Shown one piece after another: positions 1-6,603 of a stretch of 64,000 nt of DNA. Positions within the stretch are counted from its first letter, which is position 1, and each line of letters opens with the position of its first letter. Source of the stretch: CAZBRS01 sp964494475 (GTDB lineage: Bacteria; Myxococcota_A; UBA9042; CAZBRS01); NCBI GenBank assembly GCA_964494475.1, contig CAZBRS010000006.1:55288-119287 (forward strand), read 5' to 3'. The position numbers and the translations under genes are program-made. Under the pieces are notes generated by a model. It had not been told where the DNA came from and searched no databases. It worked only from the letters and a program-made list of their open reading frames with translations.

Positions 1-1
1 C

Positions 2-391
2 TTCGTAGGTCAGGCCGGGCGGCTGCTCGACGACCTCCTGGCCGAAGCGGGCCTCGACCGCCGCGCCGTCTACATCACCAACGTGGTGAAATGCCGACCG
101 CCCCACAACCGCGATCCGCTCCCCGAGGAGGCCGCCGCTTGCCGCCCCTTCCTCGACACCCAGATCGCGCGCATCCGCCCCCGCGTCCTGCTCTGCCTCG
201 GCAGCGTCGCGGCGCGGCTGCTGCTCGGCACGACCGAACGCATCACCGTCATCCGGGGCCAGGTTCGCCGCGTCGGGGGGCATCTGGTCGTCCCCACGGT
301 CCACCCGGCGTATGTCCTGCGCAACATGCGGGAGCGCGGGCTGCTCGTCGCCGACCTGGCGCTGGCCCTGCGACTCACCCGAGAGTTGTAA
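2..391 (+). CDS. Uracil-DNA glycosylase, family 4 (5' partial)
   Basis: Removes uracil from DNA as the first step of base-excision repair. The gene enters the window already open in frame 2, so only the C-terminal 129 residues are seen. It begins with FVGQAGRLLD, the region just after the active-site GEAPG motif of family 4 enzymes. It continues with TNVVKCRPPHNRDP and a later AACRPFL, which supply two of the four cysteines that bind the 4Fe-4S cluster in this family. The late HPAYVLRN carries the conserved substrate-loop histidine. It ends with TAA at 389-391. The internal GTG at 83 falls inside the conserved core and is not the real start. Family assignment is confident; the missing N-terminus prevents a closer subfamily call. 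Confidence 0.9.
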   Translation, partial: FVGQAGRLLDDLLAEAGLDRRAVYITNVVKCRPPHNRDPLPEEAAACRPFLDTQIARIRPRVLLCLGSVAARLLLGTTERITVIRGQVRRVGGHLVVPTVHPAYVLRNMRERGLLVADLALALRLTREL

Positions 392-565
392 CCCCCCGTT
401 ACATGTATATCCTCGTAACGAGCCTGAAAAGCCTGCGGCGGCCGGCGATCCCGACACCGAGGCGGAGGGTGTAACGCGGCGATACAGCGCGAGTCAAATC
501 GGCCAACCGACGCGCCGCGGCGTGTCTCCCTTGAAATCATTACAGAAAGTGGCGGAAGGCCCGCC

Positions 566-582
566 TTGGCACGGGGATTGCT
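566..582 (+). promoter_or_regulatory. Sigma-54 (RpoN) promoter
   Basis: The sequence TTGGCACGGGGATTGCT matches the RpoN consensus TGGCACG-N4-TTGC. GG is at 568-569 and GC at 580-581, exactly ten bases apart, as required for -24/-12 recognition. Transcription would start near 593 on the plus strand. No plus-strand gene follows until 1904, beyond a minus-strand operon, so the natural product would be a short RNA. Confidence 0.75.
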
Positions 583-592
583 ATAGTAGTTG

Positions 593-703
593 TCCGAGTT
601 TCACGCTCCGCTATTTCTCAGATCGACCCCCCGGTCGCCGTAAAAGGCGACGCCCGACCTCATTCTATGGTGGGGGGGAGCCGAGAGGCTCCTCCCCACC
701 CCC
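593..703 (+). ncRNA. Candidate sigma-54-dependent small RNA
   Basis: A transcript from the RpoN promoter would be about 110 nt. It would contain a 6-bp hairpin GTCGCC-N6-GGCGAC (634-651) and end at a strong 13-bp hairpin (670-699, loop GAGA, one G-U pair). The final hairpin lacks a following T tract, so termination is not certain. It may instead be the terminator of the opposing minus-strand operon. Inference from promoter plus structure only. Confidence 0.35.
670..699. terminator. Strong 13-bp hairpin, possible terminator
   Basis: GTGGGGGGGAGCC pairs with GGCTCCTCCCCAC across a GAGA loop, with a single G-U pair. It lies 20 bases past the stop of the minus-strand operon and about 75 bases past the predicted sigma-54 start. 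It could therefore end transcription from either side. There is no T run on either strand. Confidence 0.5.
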
Positions 704-719
704 TCCTTACTCTTCGAAG

Positions 720-971
720 TCAGAGCGTCTCGATGTCGTCGGTGCCCGTGCCCTCGTCGAGGGCGGAGGCGAGCGCAGCGACCTCGGCGCGACGCCGATC
801 GCGCAGGGTCTCGTCGGCGACCAGGGTCAGGCGGAACACGTCGCCTTCGGCCGGGGGGCACGAAAACCACGACACAGGCAACGTGGCCTCGTGCTCCTGT
901 TCGTCCTGCACGATCACGGTGCCGCGGGGGCCACGACGATCGACGGTGAGCACGACCTCGGGGATGGCCAT
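720..971 (-). CDS. DUF3006-family small protein
   Basis: An 83-residue cytoplasmic protein of unknown function. The pattern LTVDRRGPRGTVIVQDE, then PVSWFSCPPAEGDVFRLTL, then a C-terminal helix with DRRRAEVAALASAL matches the short beta-rich DUF3006 family. In that family a 'vPrslLP-EGD' stretch is typical. The ATG at 971 is preferred over an upstream in-frame ATG (1070), because the longer form would overlap the preceding lipoprotein gene by about 95 bases. It is the third gene of a minus-strand operon, four bases after the lipoprotein stop at 976. Nothing in the sequence shows the specific role. Confidence 0.7.
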   Translation of the reverse strand: MAIPEVVLTVDRRGPRGTVIVQDEQEHEATLPVSWFSCPPAEGDVFRLTLVADETLRDRRRAEVAALASALDEGTGTDDIETL

Positions 972-975
972 GGGA

Positions 976-1398
976 TTACTGATTCGCCTTGTCCTTCCAG
1001 AACGCCTCGAGCACGCGCAGGTCGATCTGCCAGCCGTCGGGAGCCTTGACGAAGAGCACCTTGCGCTCACGCGTGCCCTGCTGGACGACCAGGACCGCGC
1101 ACTCCTTGTAGGCGCTGTTCGCGGGGCACGCCACCGGCTCGTCGCGCGTCACCGTGCCTTCGCCGAGCAGGAGGAGCGGGTTCTTCTTGTCGGCGCCGTA
1201 GGCCGCGGTCAGGTCGACCAGCCCCTTGACGAGGCCGCGGGACTCGTCGGTGAACCCCTCGGCGAAGCGCTCGACGTTGCCTTCGCTCGCGGCGGCCACC
1301 ATCGCCTCGTAGGTCTTGCCGGGGCCCTTGGCGCAGCCCGCGACCAACGCGAGCATGAACGCCAGGCGGATCGCGCGCGTGCCCTCGCGACCGTTCAT
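976..1398 (-). CDS. Lipoprotein of unknown function
   Basis: A 140-residue secreted protein with a type II signal peptide. RLAFMLALVAGCAK has the lipobox VAGC, so the mature protein should be anchored by Cys22. The rest forms an NTF2/DUF4878-like pattern: YEAMVAAASEGNVERFAEGF near the N-terminus, and a strand-rich end with KVLFVKAPDGWQIDLRVLEAFW. The ATG at 1398 overlaps the stop of the upstream lipoprotein gene in an ATGA, implying translational coupling. Size and layout (helix, TF-x-SR, final GWQID strand) resemble the upstream neighbour, so the two may be diverged paralogues. No catalytic motif is visible. Confidence 0.65.
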   Translation of the reverse strand: MNGREGTRAIRLAFMLALVAGCAKGPGKTYEAMVAAASEGNVERFAEGFTDESRGLVKGLVDLTAAYGADKKNPLLLLGEGTVTRDEPVACPANSAYKECAVLVVQQGTRERKVLFVKAPDGWQIDLRVLEAFWKDKANQ

Positions 1399-1808
1399 TC
1401 CTGCTCCTTCGCGCCCGCCAGGGGCTCCCAGAACGTGGGCAACTCGAGGGCCTCGATGCGCCACTGGCCCGCCTCGCGGATCAGCACGACCTCGAGCTCG
1501 TGCTTGCCCGCCCCGACCCGCAACAGGGCCACGTTGCCCTCGACGACCGCCGGCTGCGAGGGCGACCCCTCGGGGAGCAGCGTGAACGGATCGCTCAGCC
1601 AGCGCAGATCTTTGCGGGCAGTGGCCTGGAACGCGTCGAGGTTCGCGAGCACCTTGCGCGTGCGCGCGGTGAAGCAGTCGAGCCACGCGGCGGTGTCCTT
1701 GTCGCGGCGCGCCTGCTGGGCGCGATCCCAGGTGGCCTCGGGACCGGCTGCGCAGCCGGCCAGCGCCCACGACACGAGCACCACGAGGAGCAGACGGTGG
1801 GGTCTCAT
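1395..1808 (-). CDS. Lipoprotein, paralogue-like partner of the next gene
   Basis: A 137-residue lipoprotein. MRPHRLLLVVLVSWALAGCA ends in the lipobox LAGC. The mature part has a helical stretch (TWDRAQQARRDKDTAAWLDCF), then TARTRKVLANL, and closes with ELEVVLIREAGQWRIEALELPTFW. This order of elements matches the downstream 140-residue lipoprotein, suggesting a duplicated NTF2-like fold (inference). ATG 1808 is chosen because the longer in-frame start at 1892 would put 28 non-signal residues before the signal peptide. A TACACT -10 box ends only eight bases before this ATG and no Shine-Dalgarno is present, so the transcript may be leaderless. Function unknown. Confidence 0.65.
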   Translation of the reverse strand: MRPHRLLLVVLVSWALAGCAAGPEATWDRAQQARRDKDTAAWLDCFTARTRKVLANLDAFQATARKDLRWLSDPFTLLPEGSPSQPAVVEGNVALLRVGAGKHELEVVLIREAGQWRIEALELPTFWEPLAGAKEQE

Positions 1809-1816
1809 GACGACGG

Positions 1817-1845
1817 AGTGTAGCCGGCGGCGCGAACCTTGACAA
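1817..1845 (-). promoter_or_regulatory. Sigma-70-type promoter for the lipoprotein operon
   Basis: Minus strand: TTGTCA (1845-1840), 17-base spacer, TACACT (1822-1817). The -10 lies eight bases before the ATG at 1808. Its -35 overlaps the -35 of the divergent porin promoter by five bases. Confidence 0.55.
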
Positions 1846-1867
1846 GCCAGGCCCCTTCCGGTGAAGT
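1839..1867 (+). promoter_or_regulatory. Sigma-70-type promoter for the FadL-like porin gene
   Basis: A perfect TTGACA (1839-1844), 17-base spacer and a weaker TGAAGT (1862-1867). Transcription would begin around 1875, about 30 bases before the ATG at 1904. Confidence 0.5.
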
Positions 1868-1903
1868 GTTTCGAACCGGACTCTGAAGGCAAAGGGGGGG
1901 CTC

Positions 1904-3475
1904 ATGAGGCGCGTCCGTCTCGGCGTAGGACTGCTCGCGTGGCTCGTGTCGACCACCGCCGTGGCCGGCGGGTTCGAGTTTCCCGACTTCGGAGCGCAGG
2001 CAGTGGGCCGCTCCGGCGCGTTCACGGCCAAGGCCGACGACCTCTCGGCGCTGGCCATCAACCCCGCCGGGCTCGCCAACCTGAAGGGCGTGAACCTCTA
2101 CTACAGCCACAACTTCACGCGGCTGGGGCTCGACTACACGCGCGCCCCGGCGACCATCTACGCGACGAACCCCATCTACCCGAACGACCCGAGCAAGGAC
2201 ACGGCCACCCAGATCCCGTTCTCGAAGGTGTCGAACGACGTGCCCTGGTTCCCACTGGGCGCCTCCCTGGCCGCCTCGTACGACTTCGGCCTCGATCTGT
2301 TCACGTTCGGCCTGGGCGTCTGCGGCCCGTCGGCCGTGGGTCACACCAAGTTCGGGCTGGTGCCCGAGACCGCCGCCCTCGACGAGGGGGTCGCCCAGCC
2401 GAACGGCGCCAAGTACATGATGATCGAGCGCGACATCCTCCTCCTGTACTACACGCTGTCGGCGGGCTTCCGCCTGCCCAACCATCGCTTCGGAGTGGGC
2501 GTCGACCTGCAGTGGGTCGACATGCCCCAGCTGAAGTTCGACATGATGGTCGACGGCACCGAGACCTCGAAGGTGTACCCCGTCCGCTCGTCGTGGGACA
2601 CCCTGGCCCGCGTCGAAGCCTCCGATCGCTTCAACTTCTCGACGATCATCGGCGTGTGGGCCCGGCCGTGGGACTTCCTCGAGCTCGGCCTGTCGTCGCG
2701 CCCCCTGCCCATCACCCTGAACGCCGGCGGCACCGTCGACGTCGACCTGTTCGGCTCGGCCTTCCAGAACCCCGACGGCTCGTACTGGGCCGACAGCGAG
2801 TGGGGGCTGTCGGACGACGGCGCGGGGGTCGGCGGCTCGAAGACCAAGGCCTCGGTAAAGTTCACGCTGCCGCCCTGGATTCGCTTCGGCGCGCGCTACG
2901 TGCACGGCGACCCCGACGACGAGACCTTCGACGTCGAGCTCGACTTCGTCTACGAGTTCTGGCGCACGTTCGACGCCATCGAGGTCGACATGAACACCAA
3001 GATGAACGTCGAAAAGAACCTCGGGAAGATCGTGGCCCTCGGCCCCATCCGCATCGACAAGAAGTTCAACGACACCTGGAGCCTGCGCCTGGGCGGCGAC
3101 TGGCAGGCCTGGGACGACACGCTGTGGGTGCGCGCCGGCACCTTCTACGAGAGCGGCGCCTCGCCCGAAAAGTACACGGCCGTCGACTTCGAAGCCTTCG
3201 ACCGCGTGGGCGGCTCGGTGGGCGTAAGCTGGCAGTTCTACGAGCGCATGTTCCTGAACCTCGCCTTCCTGCACATCCAGCAGTTCGAGCGCACCGTCGC
3301 CGAGGCCGACAGCCAAGTCGTCCAGCAGCGCCCCGGCTCGCGCTGCACCGCCTCGGCCGACAAGTCCATCTGCGACCCGCACTACGACACCTGGGGCGGC
3401 TCGGCCCCGGTGGGCGCGGGCACCTACTCGTCGATGATCGACACGATCTCGGTCGGGGTCACGGTCGGCTTCTGA
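1904..3475 (+). CDS. OmpP1/FadL/TodX-family outer-membrane transport protein
   Basis: A 523-residue outer-membrane beta-barrel of the FadL type, which takes up hydrophobic molecules such as long-chain fatty acids. A Sec signal peptide (LLAWLVSTTAVAG) is followed by the family hallmark: GFEFPDFGAQAVGRSGAF, then AKADDLSALAINPAGLANL, the FadL 'hatch' region. The rest is alternating aromatic-rich strands, ending in SVGVTVGF with the terminal Phe recognised by the BAM complex. The length fits the family (about 420-520). A purine-rich GGGGGGG lies just before the ATG. The gene is monocistronic and converges on the uridine kinase gene 30 bases downstream. The exact substrate cannot be read from sequence. 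Confidence 0.88.
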   Translation: MRRVRLGVGLLAWLVSTTAVAGGFEFPDFGAQAVGRSGAFTAKADDLSALAINPAGLANLKGVNLYYSHNFTRLGLDYTRAPATIYATNPIYPNDPSKDTATQIPFSKVSNDVPWFPLGASLAASYDFGLDLFTFGLGVCGPSAVGHTKFGLVPETAALDEGVAQPNGAKYMMIERDILLLYYTLSAGFRLPNHRFGVGVDLQWVDMPQLKFDMMVDGTETSKVYPVRSSWDTLARVEASDRFNFSTIIGVWARPWDFLELGLSSRPLPITLNAGGTVDVDLFGSAFQNPDGSYWADSEWGLSDDGAGVGGSKTKASVKFTLPPWIRFGARYVHGDPDDETFDVELDFVYEFWRTFDAIEVDMNTKMNVEKNLGKIVALGPIRIDKKFNDTWSLRLGGDWQAWDDTLWVRAGTFYESGASPEKYTAVDFEAFDRVGGSVGVSWQFYERMFLNLAFLHIQQFERTVAEADSQVVQQRPGSRCTASADKSICDPHYDTWGGSAPVGAGTYSSMIDTISVGVTVGF

Positions 3476-3505
3476 CGAACCAGCCCAGCGCAGCCCGAGA
3501 CGCCG

Positions 3506-4117
3506 TCACCGCCCCAGCTGGCTCTTGATGCGGTCGGTCAGCAGCTCTTGCGCGATGAGGTTCGACCCGCCCTCGGGGATGATGATGTCGGCGAAGCGCT
3601 TCGAGGGCTCGACGAACTCGTCGTGCATGGGGCGCACGGTGTGCTCGTACTGGTGCAGCACCGAGTCGAGGGTGCGGCCGCGCTCCGAGAGGTCGCGCTT
3701 GATGCGACGGATGAGGCGCAGATCGGCGTCGGTGTCGATGAACACCTTGATGTCCATGAGCGCGCGCAGGTCGGCGTCGGTGAAGATGAGGATGCCCTCG
3801 ACCACCAGGATGGGGCGGGCGTCGACGTGCTCGGTGCGGTCGGTGCGGCTGTGGGTCACGAAGTCGTAGATGGGCTTCTCGACGGCCACGCCCTTCTTCA
3901 ACAGCCGGATGTGCTGCTTCAGCAGCTGCGAGTCGAACGAGTCGGGGTGGTCGAAGTTGGTGCGCGCGCGCTCGTCGAGGGGCACGCCGCGCAGGTCGAT
4001 GTAGTAGCTGTCCTGCTCGAGCATCGACACCGAGTCGCGCGGGGTCGACTCGATGATGTTGCGCACGATGGTGGTCTTGCCCGAACCCGTTCCGCCGGCG
4101 ATGCCGATCGTCAACAT
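3506..4117 (-). CDS. udk: Uridine kinase
   Basis: A 203-residue cytosolic kinase that phosphorylates uridine and cytidine with NTPs in pyrimidine salvage. The N-terminus IGIAGGTGSGKTT is the Walker A loop. EQDSYYIDL holds the family DxYY motif, and NFDHPDSFD the nucleoside-binding segment. LVVEGILIF is the Walker B-like strand, and RLIRRIKRDLSERGR forms the lid. The length agrees with bacterial Udk (about 205-215). The ATG at 4117 is chosen because the Walker loop begins a few residues later. Only two bases separate it from the alr stop, so both genes are co-transcribed. Confidence 0.93.
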   Translation of the reverse strand: MLTIGIAGGTGSGKTTIVRNIIESTPRDSVSMLEQDSYYIDLRGVPLDERARTNFDHPDSFDSQLLKQHIRLLKKGVAVEKPIYDFVTHSRTDRTEHVDARPILVVEGILIFTDADLRALMDIKVFIDTDADLRLIRRIKRDLSERGRTLDSVLHQYEHTVRPMHDEFVEPSKRFADIIIPEGGSNLIAQELLTDRIKSQLGR

Positions 4118-4119
4118 GG

Positions 4120-5262
4120 TCACCCCACCAACCGACGCGGGATCCGCTCGGAGATGCGCGTCGTGATCTCGTAGTGAATGGTCCCGCAGATGGCCGCCAG
4201 GTCTTCGGCGCGCACCCGCTCGTCGCCCGACGCGCCGAGCAGCACGACCTCGTCGCGCTCGGAGACGTTGGGGACGTCGGTGACGTCGACCAGCGCCATG
4301 TTCATGCAGATGCGGCCGCGCACGGGCGCCCGGTGCCCGCGGATGAGCACGTGGGCCAGGTTCGACAGGCCGCGATCGTAGCCGTCGTAGTACCCGATGG
4401 GCAGCACGGCCACGCGCACGGGGCTGGTGGCCCGGAAGGTGCGCCCGTAGCCCAGGTAGGCGCCCGCGGGTACGTCTTTCACCTGCGCGATCATGGTCTT
4501 CCACGAGAGCACGGGCCGGAGCTCGGCCGCCGTTCCCCGCAGCAACGAGGCGATGTAGGTCTCCTGCGACGGCCACAGCCCGTAGAGACCGATGCCCACG
4601 CGCGCCAGATCGTGGTGTGTCTCGGGCATGTTGAGCGTGGCGGCCGTGTTCGCGCAGTGCAGCACGCGGGGACGGATGCCGTGACCCGCCAGCAGCAGGG
4701 CGGCCGCGTGGAAGCGCTCGAGCTGCTCGCGCGCGAAACGGTCGTCGGTGGTGTCTTCGATGTCGGCGAAGTGCGTGGAGAGGCCCTCGATCGCCACCGA
4801 CGGCAGGCCGGCCGCCGCGCGGGCGAGGTGCAGGAGCGCGTCGGGCTCCAGCCCCTGGCGGTGGGTGCCCGTCTCGGCCTTCAGGTGCACGCGCGCCGTC
4901 GTACCAAGGACCTCGGCCGCGCGGGCCAGGCGCCGGAGCACGTCGTCGCGGTACACGACCAGGTCGAGGCCCGCCCGCACCGCCTCGGCCAGCCCGTCCT
5001 CGGGCACGTGGCCGAGCACGAGCACGCCCAGGTCGGGCCACCGGGCCTTCAGGGCCAACCCCTCGCCCAGGTCGTTGACCCCCACCCGCCGCACGCCGGC
5101 CTCGACCAGCACCCCGGTGACCTCGGTCAGCCCATGGCCGTAGGCGTTGGCCTTGACCACCGGCAAGAGGCGCTCGACGCCTTGCACGAGGCCGGCGAAC
5201 ACCGAGAGGTTGTGCAACAGCGCGGCGCGATCGAGCTCGCACCACGAGGTGGGGAAGGGCAT
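4120..5262 (-). CDS. alr: Alanine racemase
   Basis: A 380-residue PLP enzyme that interconverts L- and D-alanine for peptidoglycan. VVKANAYGHG carries the PLP-binding lysine. The TIM-barrel is followed by the C-terminal beta domain with GYGRTF, GYYDGYDR and RGRICMNMALVDVTD, the usual catalytic and substrate-site segments. The length is typical. The N-terminal WCELDRAALLHNLSVF is the normal beginning of bacterial Alr, supporting ATG 5262. It lies 22 bases after the gap stop and just ahead of udk on the minus strand. No unusual features. Confidence 0.95.
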   Translation of the reverse strand: MPFPTSWCELDRAALLHNLSVFAGLVQGVERLLPVVKANAYGHGLTEVTGVLVEAGVRRVGVNDLGEGLALKARWPDLGVLVLGHVPEDGLAEAVRAGLDLVVYRDDVLRRLARAAEVLGTTARVHLKAETGTHRQGLEPDALLHLARAAAGLPSVAIEGLSTHFADIEDTTDDRFAREQLERFHAAALLLAGHGIRPRVLHCANTAATLNMPETHHDLARVGIGLYGLWPSQETYIASLLRGTAAELRPVLSWKTMIAQVKDVPAGAYLGYGRTFRATSPVRVAVLPIGYYDGYDRGLSNLAHVLIRGHRAPVRGRICMNMALVDVTDVPNVSERDEVVLLGASGDERVRAEDLAAICGTIHYEITTRISERIPRRLVG

Positions 5263-5284
5263 GGTCGGGCTCGACCGCGCTTGC

Positions 5285-6328
5285 CTAGCCGAGCAGGTAC
5301 TTCACGAGGTCGATCATGCGGCAGGAGTAGGCCATCTCGTTGTCGTACCAGGCGAGCAGGCGCAGCGTGCGACCGCCCAGCATGTTGGTCTGCTGCAGGT
5401 CGGCGATGCTCGAGTGGCGGTTGCCCACGATGTCGGACGAGACCAGGCTGTCGTTGGCGGCCTCGAGGATGCCCTTCATGCGGCCGTTGGCGGCCTCGAC
5501 CAGCGCGGCGTTGACCTCTTCGACGGTGGTGTCGCGCTTCAGCGTGACGACCACGTCGGTGGCCGAGCCGTCCGGAACGGGAACGCGGGTGGCCACGCCC
5601 TTGATGCGGCCGACCAGCTCGGGGTAGATCTTCGCGATGGCCTTGTCGGCGCCGGTCGAGGTCGGGATGATGTTGGCGCTGCCCGTGCGGGCGCGACGCC
5701 AGTCCTTCTTGTGGGGCGAGTCGATGATGTTCTGGTCGTTCGTGAAGGCGTGGATGGTGTTGAAGAAGATGTTCTCGATGCCGAACTTGTCGAGCAGCAC
5801 CGACACCACGGGCGCCAGGCAGTTGGTGGTGCACGACGAGTTGGACAGCACGCGATCCTCGGGCGTGATGGACGCCTCGTTCACCTTGTAGACGACCGTG
5901 CGGATGTCCTTGTCCTTGGCGGGCGCCGACAGGATGACGCGCTTCACGCCCTGGTTCTTCGGGCCCTTGAAGTGCAGCTCGGCCTTGGCGCGATCGAGGA
6001 AGAGCCCGGTGCACTCGAGCACGACGTCGACCTTGAAGTCGTCCCACGGGATCTCGGTCGGATCCTTGATGGCGGTGACGACCGACTGGCTGACGACGCC
6101 GCCCTCGTTGCAGACGACCTTCAGGGTGTTGCCGTCGGCGACGACCTTGCCCTCGCCGCGTCGCGGGAACATCCCGTGCATGGTGTCGTGCGAGAGCAGG
6201 TAGGCGAGCTGGTCGGCGGGCACCAGATCGTTGATGGCGACGATCTCGACGCCCTCGACCTCGGTGGCGTAGCGGTACGCGAGCCGTCCGATGCGTCCGA
6301 ACCCGTTGATGCCGATGCGAATGGCCAT
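5285..6328 (-). CDS. gap: Glyceraldehyde-3-phosphate dehydrogenase, type I
   Basis: A 347-residue glycolytic enzyme that oxidises glyceraldehyde-3-phosphate with NAD+ and phosphate. The N-terminus IRIGINGFGRIGRLAYR is the Rossmann loop. The acidic residue in AINDL indicates NAD+ preference. SNSSCTTNCLAP contains the catalytic cysteine, and the late WYDNEMAYSCRM is the conserved C-terminal helix. ATG 6328 is chosen over 6376 because a clear GGAGGA lies about six bases upstream and the shorter start matches the family N-terminus. tRNA-Pro lies 60 bases upstream in the same direction and may share its transcript. Confidence 0.96.
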   Translation of the reverse strand: MAIRIGINGFGRIGRLAYRYATEVEGVEIVAINDLVPADQLAYLLSHDTMHGMFPRRGEGKVVADGNTLKVVCNEGGVVSQSVVTAIKDPTEIPWDDFKVDVVLECTGLFLDRAKAELHFKGPKNQGVKRVILSAPAKDKDIRTVVYKVNEASITPEDRVLSNSSCTTNCLAPVVSVLLDKFGIENIFFNTIHAFTNDQNIIDSPHKKDWRRARTGSANIIPTSTGADKAIAKIYPELVGRIKGVATRVPVPDGSATDVVVTLKRDTTVEEVNAALVEAANGRMKGILEAANDSLVSSDIVGNRHSSIADLQQTNMLGGRTLRLLAWYDNEMAYSCRMIDLVKYLLG

Positions 6329-6388
6329 GATCTCCTCCGATTGGTTGGCGGGGTGGCGTCGTTCGAAGGACTCCACCCTGCACGGTGC

Positions 6389-6465
6389 TGGTCGGGGCGA
6401 CTGGACTTGAACCAGCGACTCCCAGTACCCAAAACTGGCGCGCTACCAGGCTGCGCTACGCCCCG
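6389..6465 (-). tRNA. tRNA-Pro (anticodon UGG)
   Basis: Read on the minus strand it folds into a complete cloverleaf. The acceptor arm is CGGGGCG/CGCCCCG with discriminator A. The anticodon arm is CCAGT-TTTGGGT-ACTGG, giving anticodon TGG, and the T-arm is GCTGG-TTCAAGT-CCAGT. The 3' CCA is encoded (6391-6389). It decodes CCA and, by wobble, other proline codons. Confidence 0.95.
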
Positions 6466-6506
6466 ATCCGTGGCGGTCGCGGGAGCTCGTCCTCCCTTGG
6501 CGGCGA

Positions 6507-6535
6507 TCTATATGAACGGCCCTCGGCGATGTCAA
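6507..6535 (-). promoter_or_regulatory. Sigma-70 promoter for tRNA-Pro
   Basis: A perfect TTGACA (6535-6530), 17-base spacer and TATAGA (6512-6507) on the minus strand. Transcription would start near 6500, about 35 bases before the tRNA 5' end, with a GC-rich stretch after the -10. It is back to back with the cyclase promoter; their -35 boxes are 13 bases apart. Confidence 0.7.
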
Positions 6536-6548
6536 GGAGGATATCCCA

Positions 6549-6577
6549 TTGGCGCCGTGCACGCCGGCTGCTAGAAT
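6549..6577 (+). promoter_or_regulatory. Sigma-70-type promoter for the FHA-GAF-cyclase gene
   Basis: TTGGCG (6549-6554), 17-base spacer, TAGAAT (6572-6577). The predicted start is near 6584, 20 bases before ATG 6604. Confidence 0.55.
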
Positions 6578-6603
6578 GCTTCCCACTCACCGGTGGATCG
6601 ACC

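Larger units (their letters stand above)
392..719. other. Intergenic region with regulatory structure
   Basis: This 328-base stretch lies between the glycosylase and the convergent DUF3006 gene and holds no credible coding frame. It contains an inverted repeat CGTTAC-N12-GTAACG at 397-420, whose left arm overlaps the 8-bp palindrome TACATGTA (400-407). It also has a sigma-54 promoter at 566-582 and two hairpins at 634-651 and 670-699. Its composition is less GC-rich than the flanking genes. Confidence 0.7.

Noticed and set aside
3476..3505. Rho-independent terminator between the convergent porin and udk genes
   Set aside because: The 30-base gap has no stem-loop of useful length and no T tract.
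1861..3528. Long open frames on alternative frames across the porin, cysteine-rich and operon genes
   Set aside because: High GC content makes stop codons rare. These frames have Arg/Ala/Pro-rich, motif-free translations and coincide with well-supported genes in other frames.
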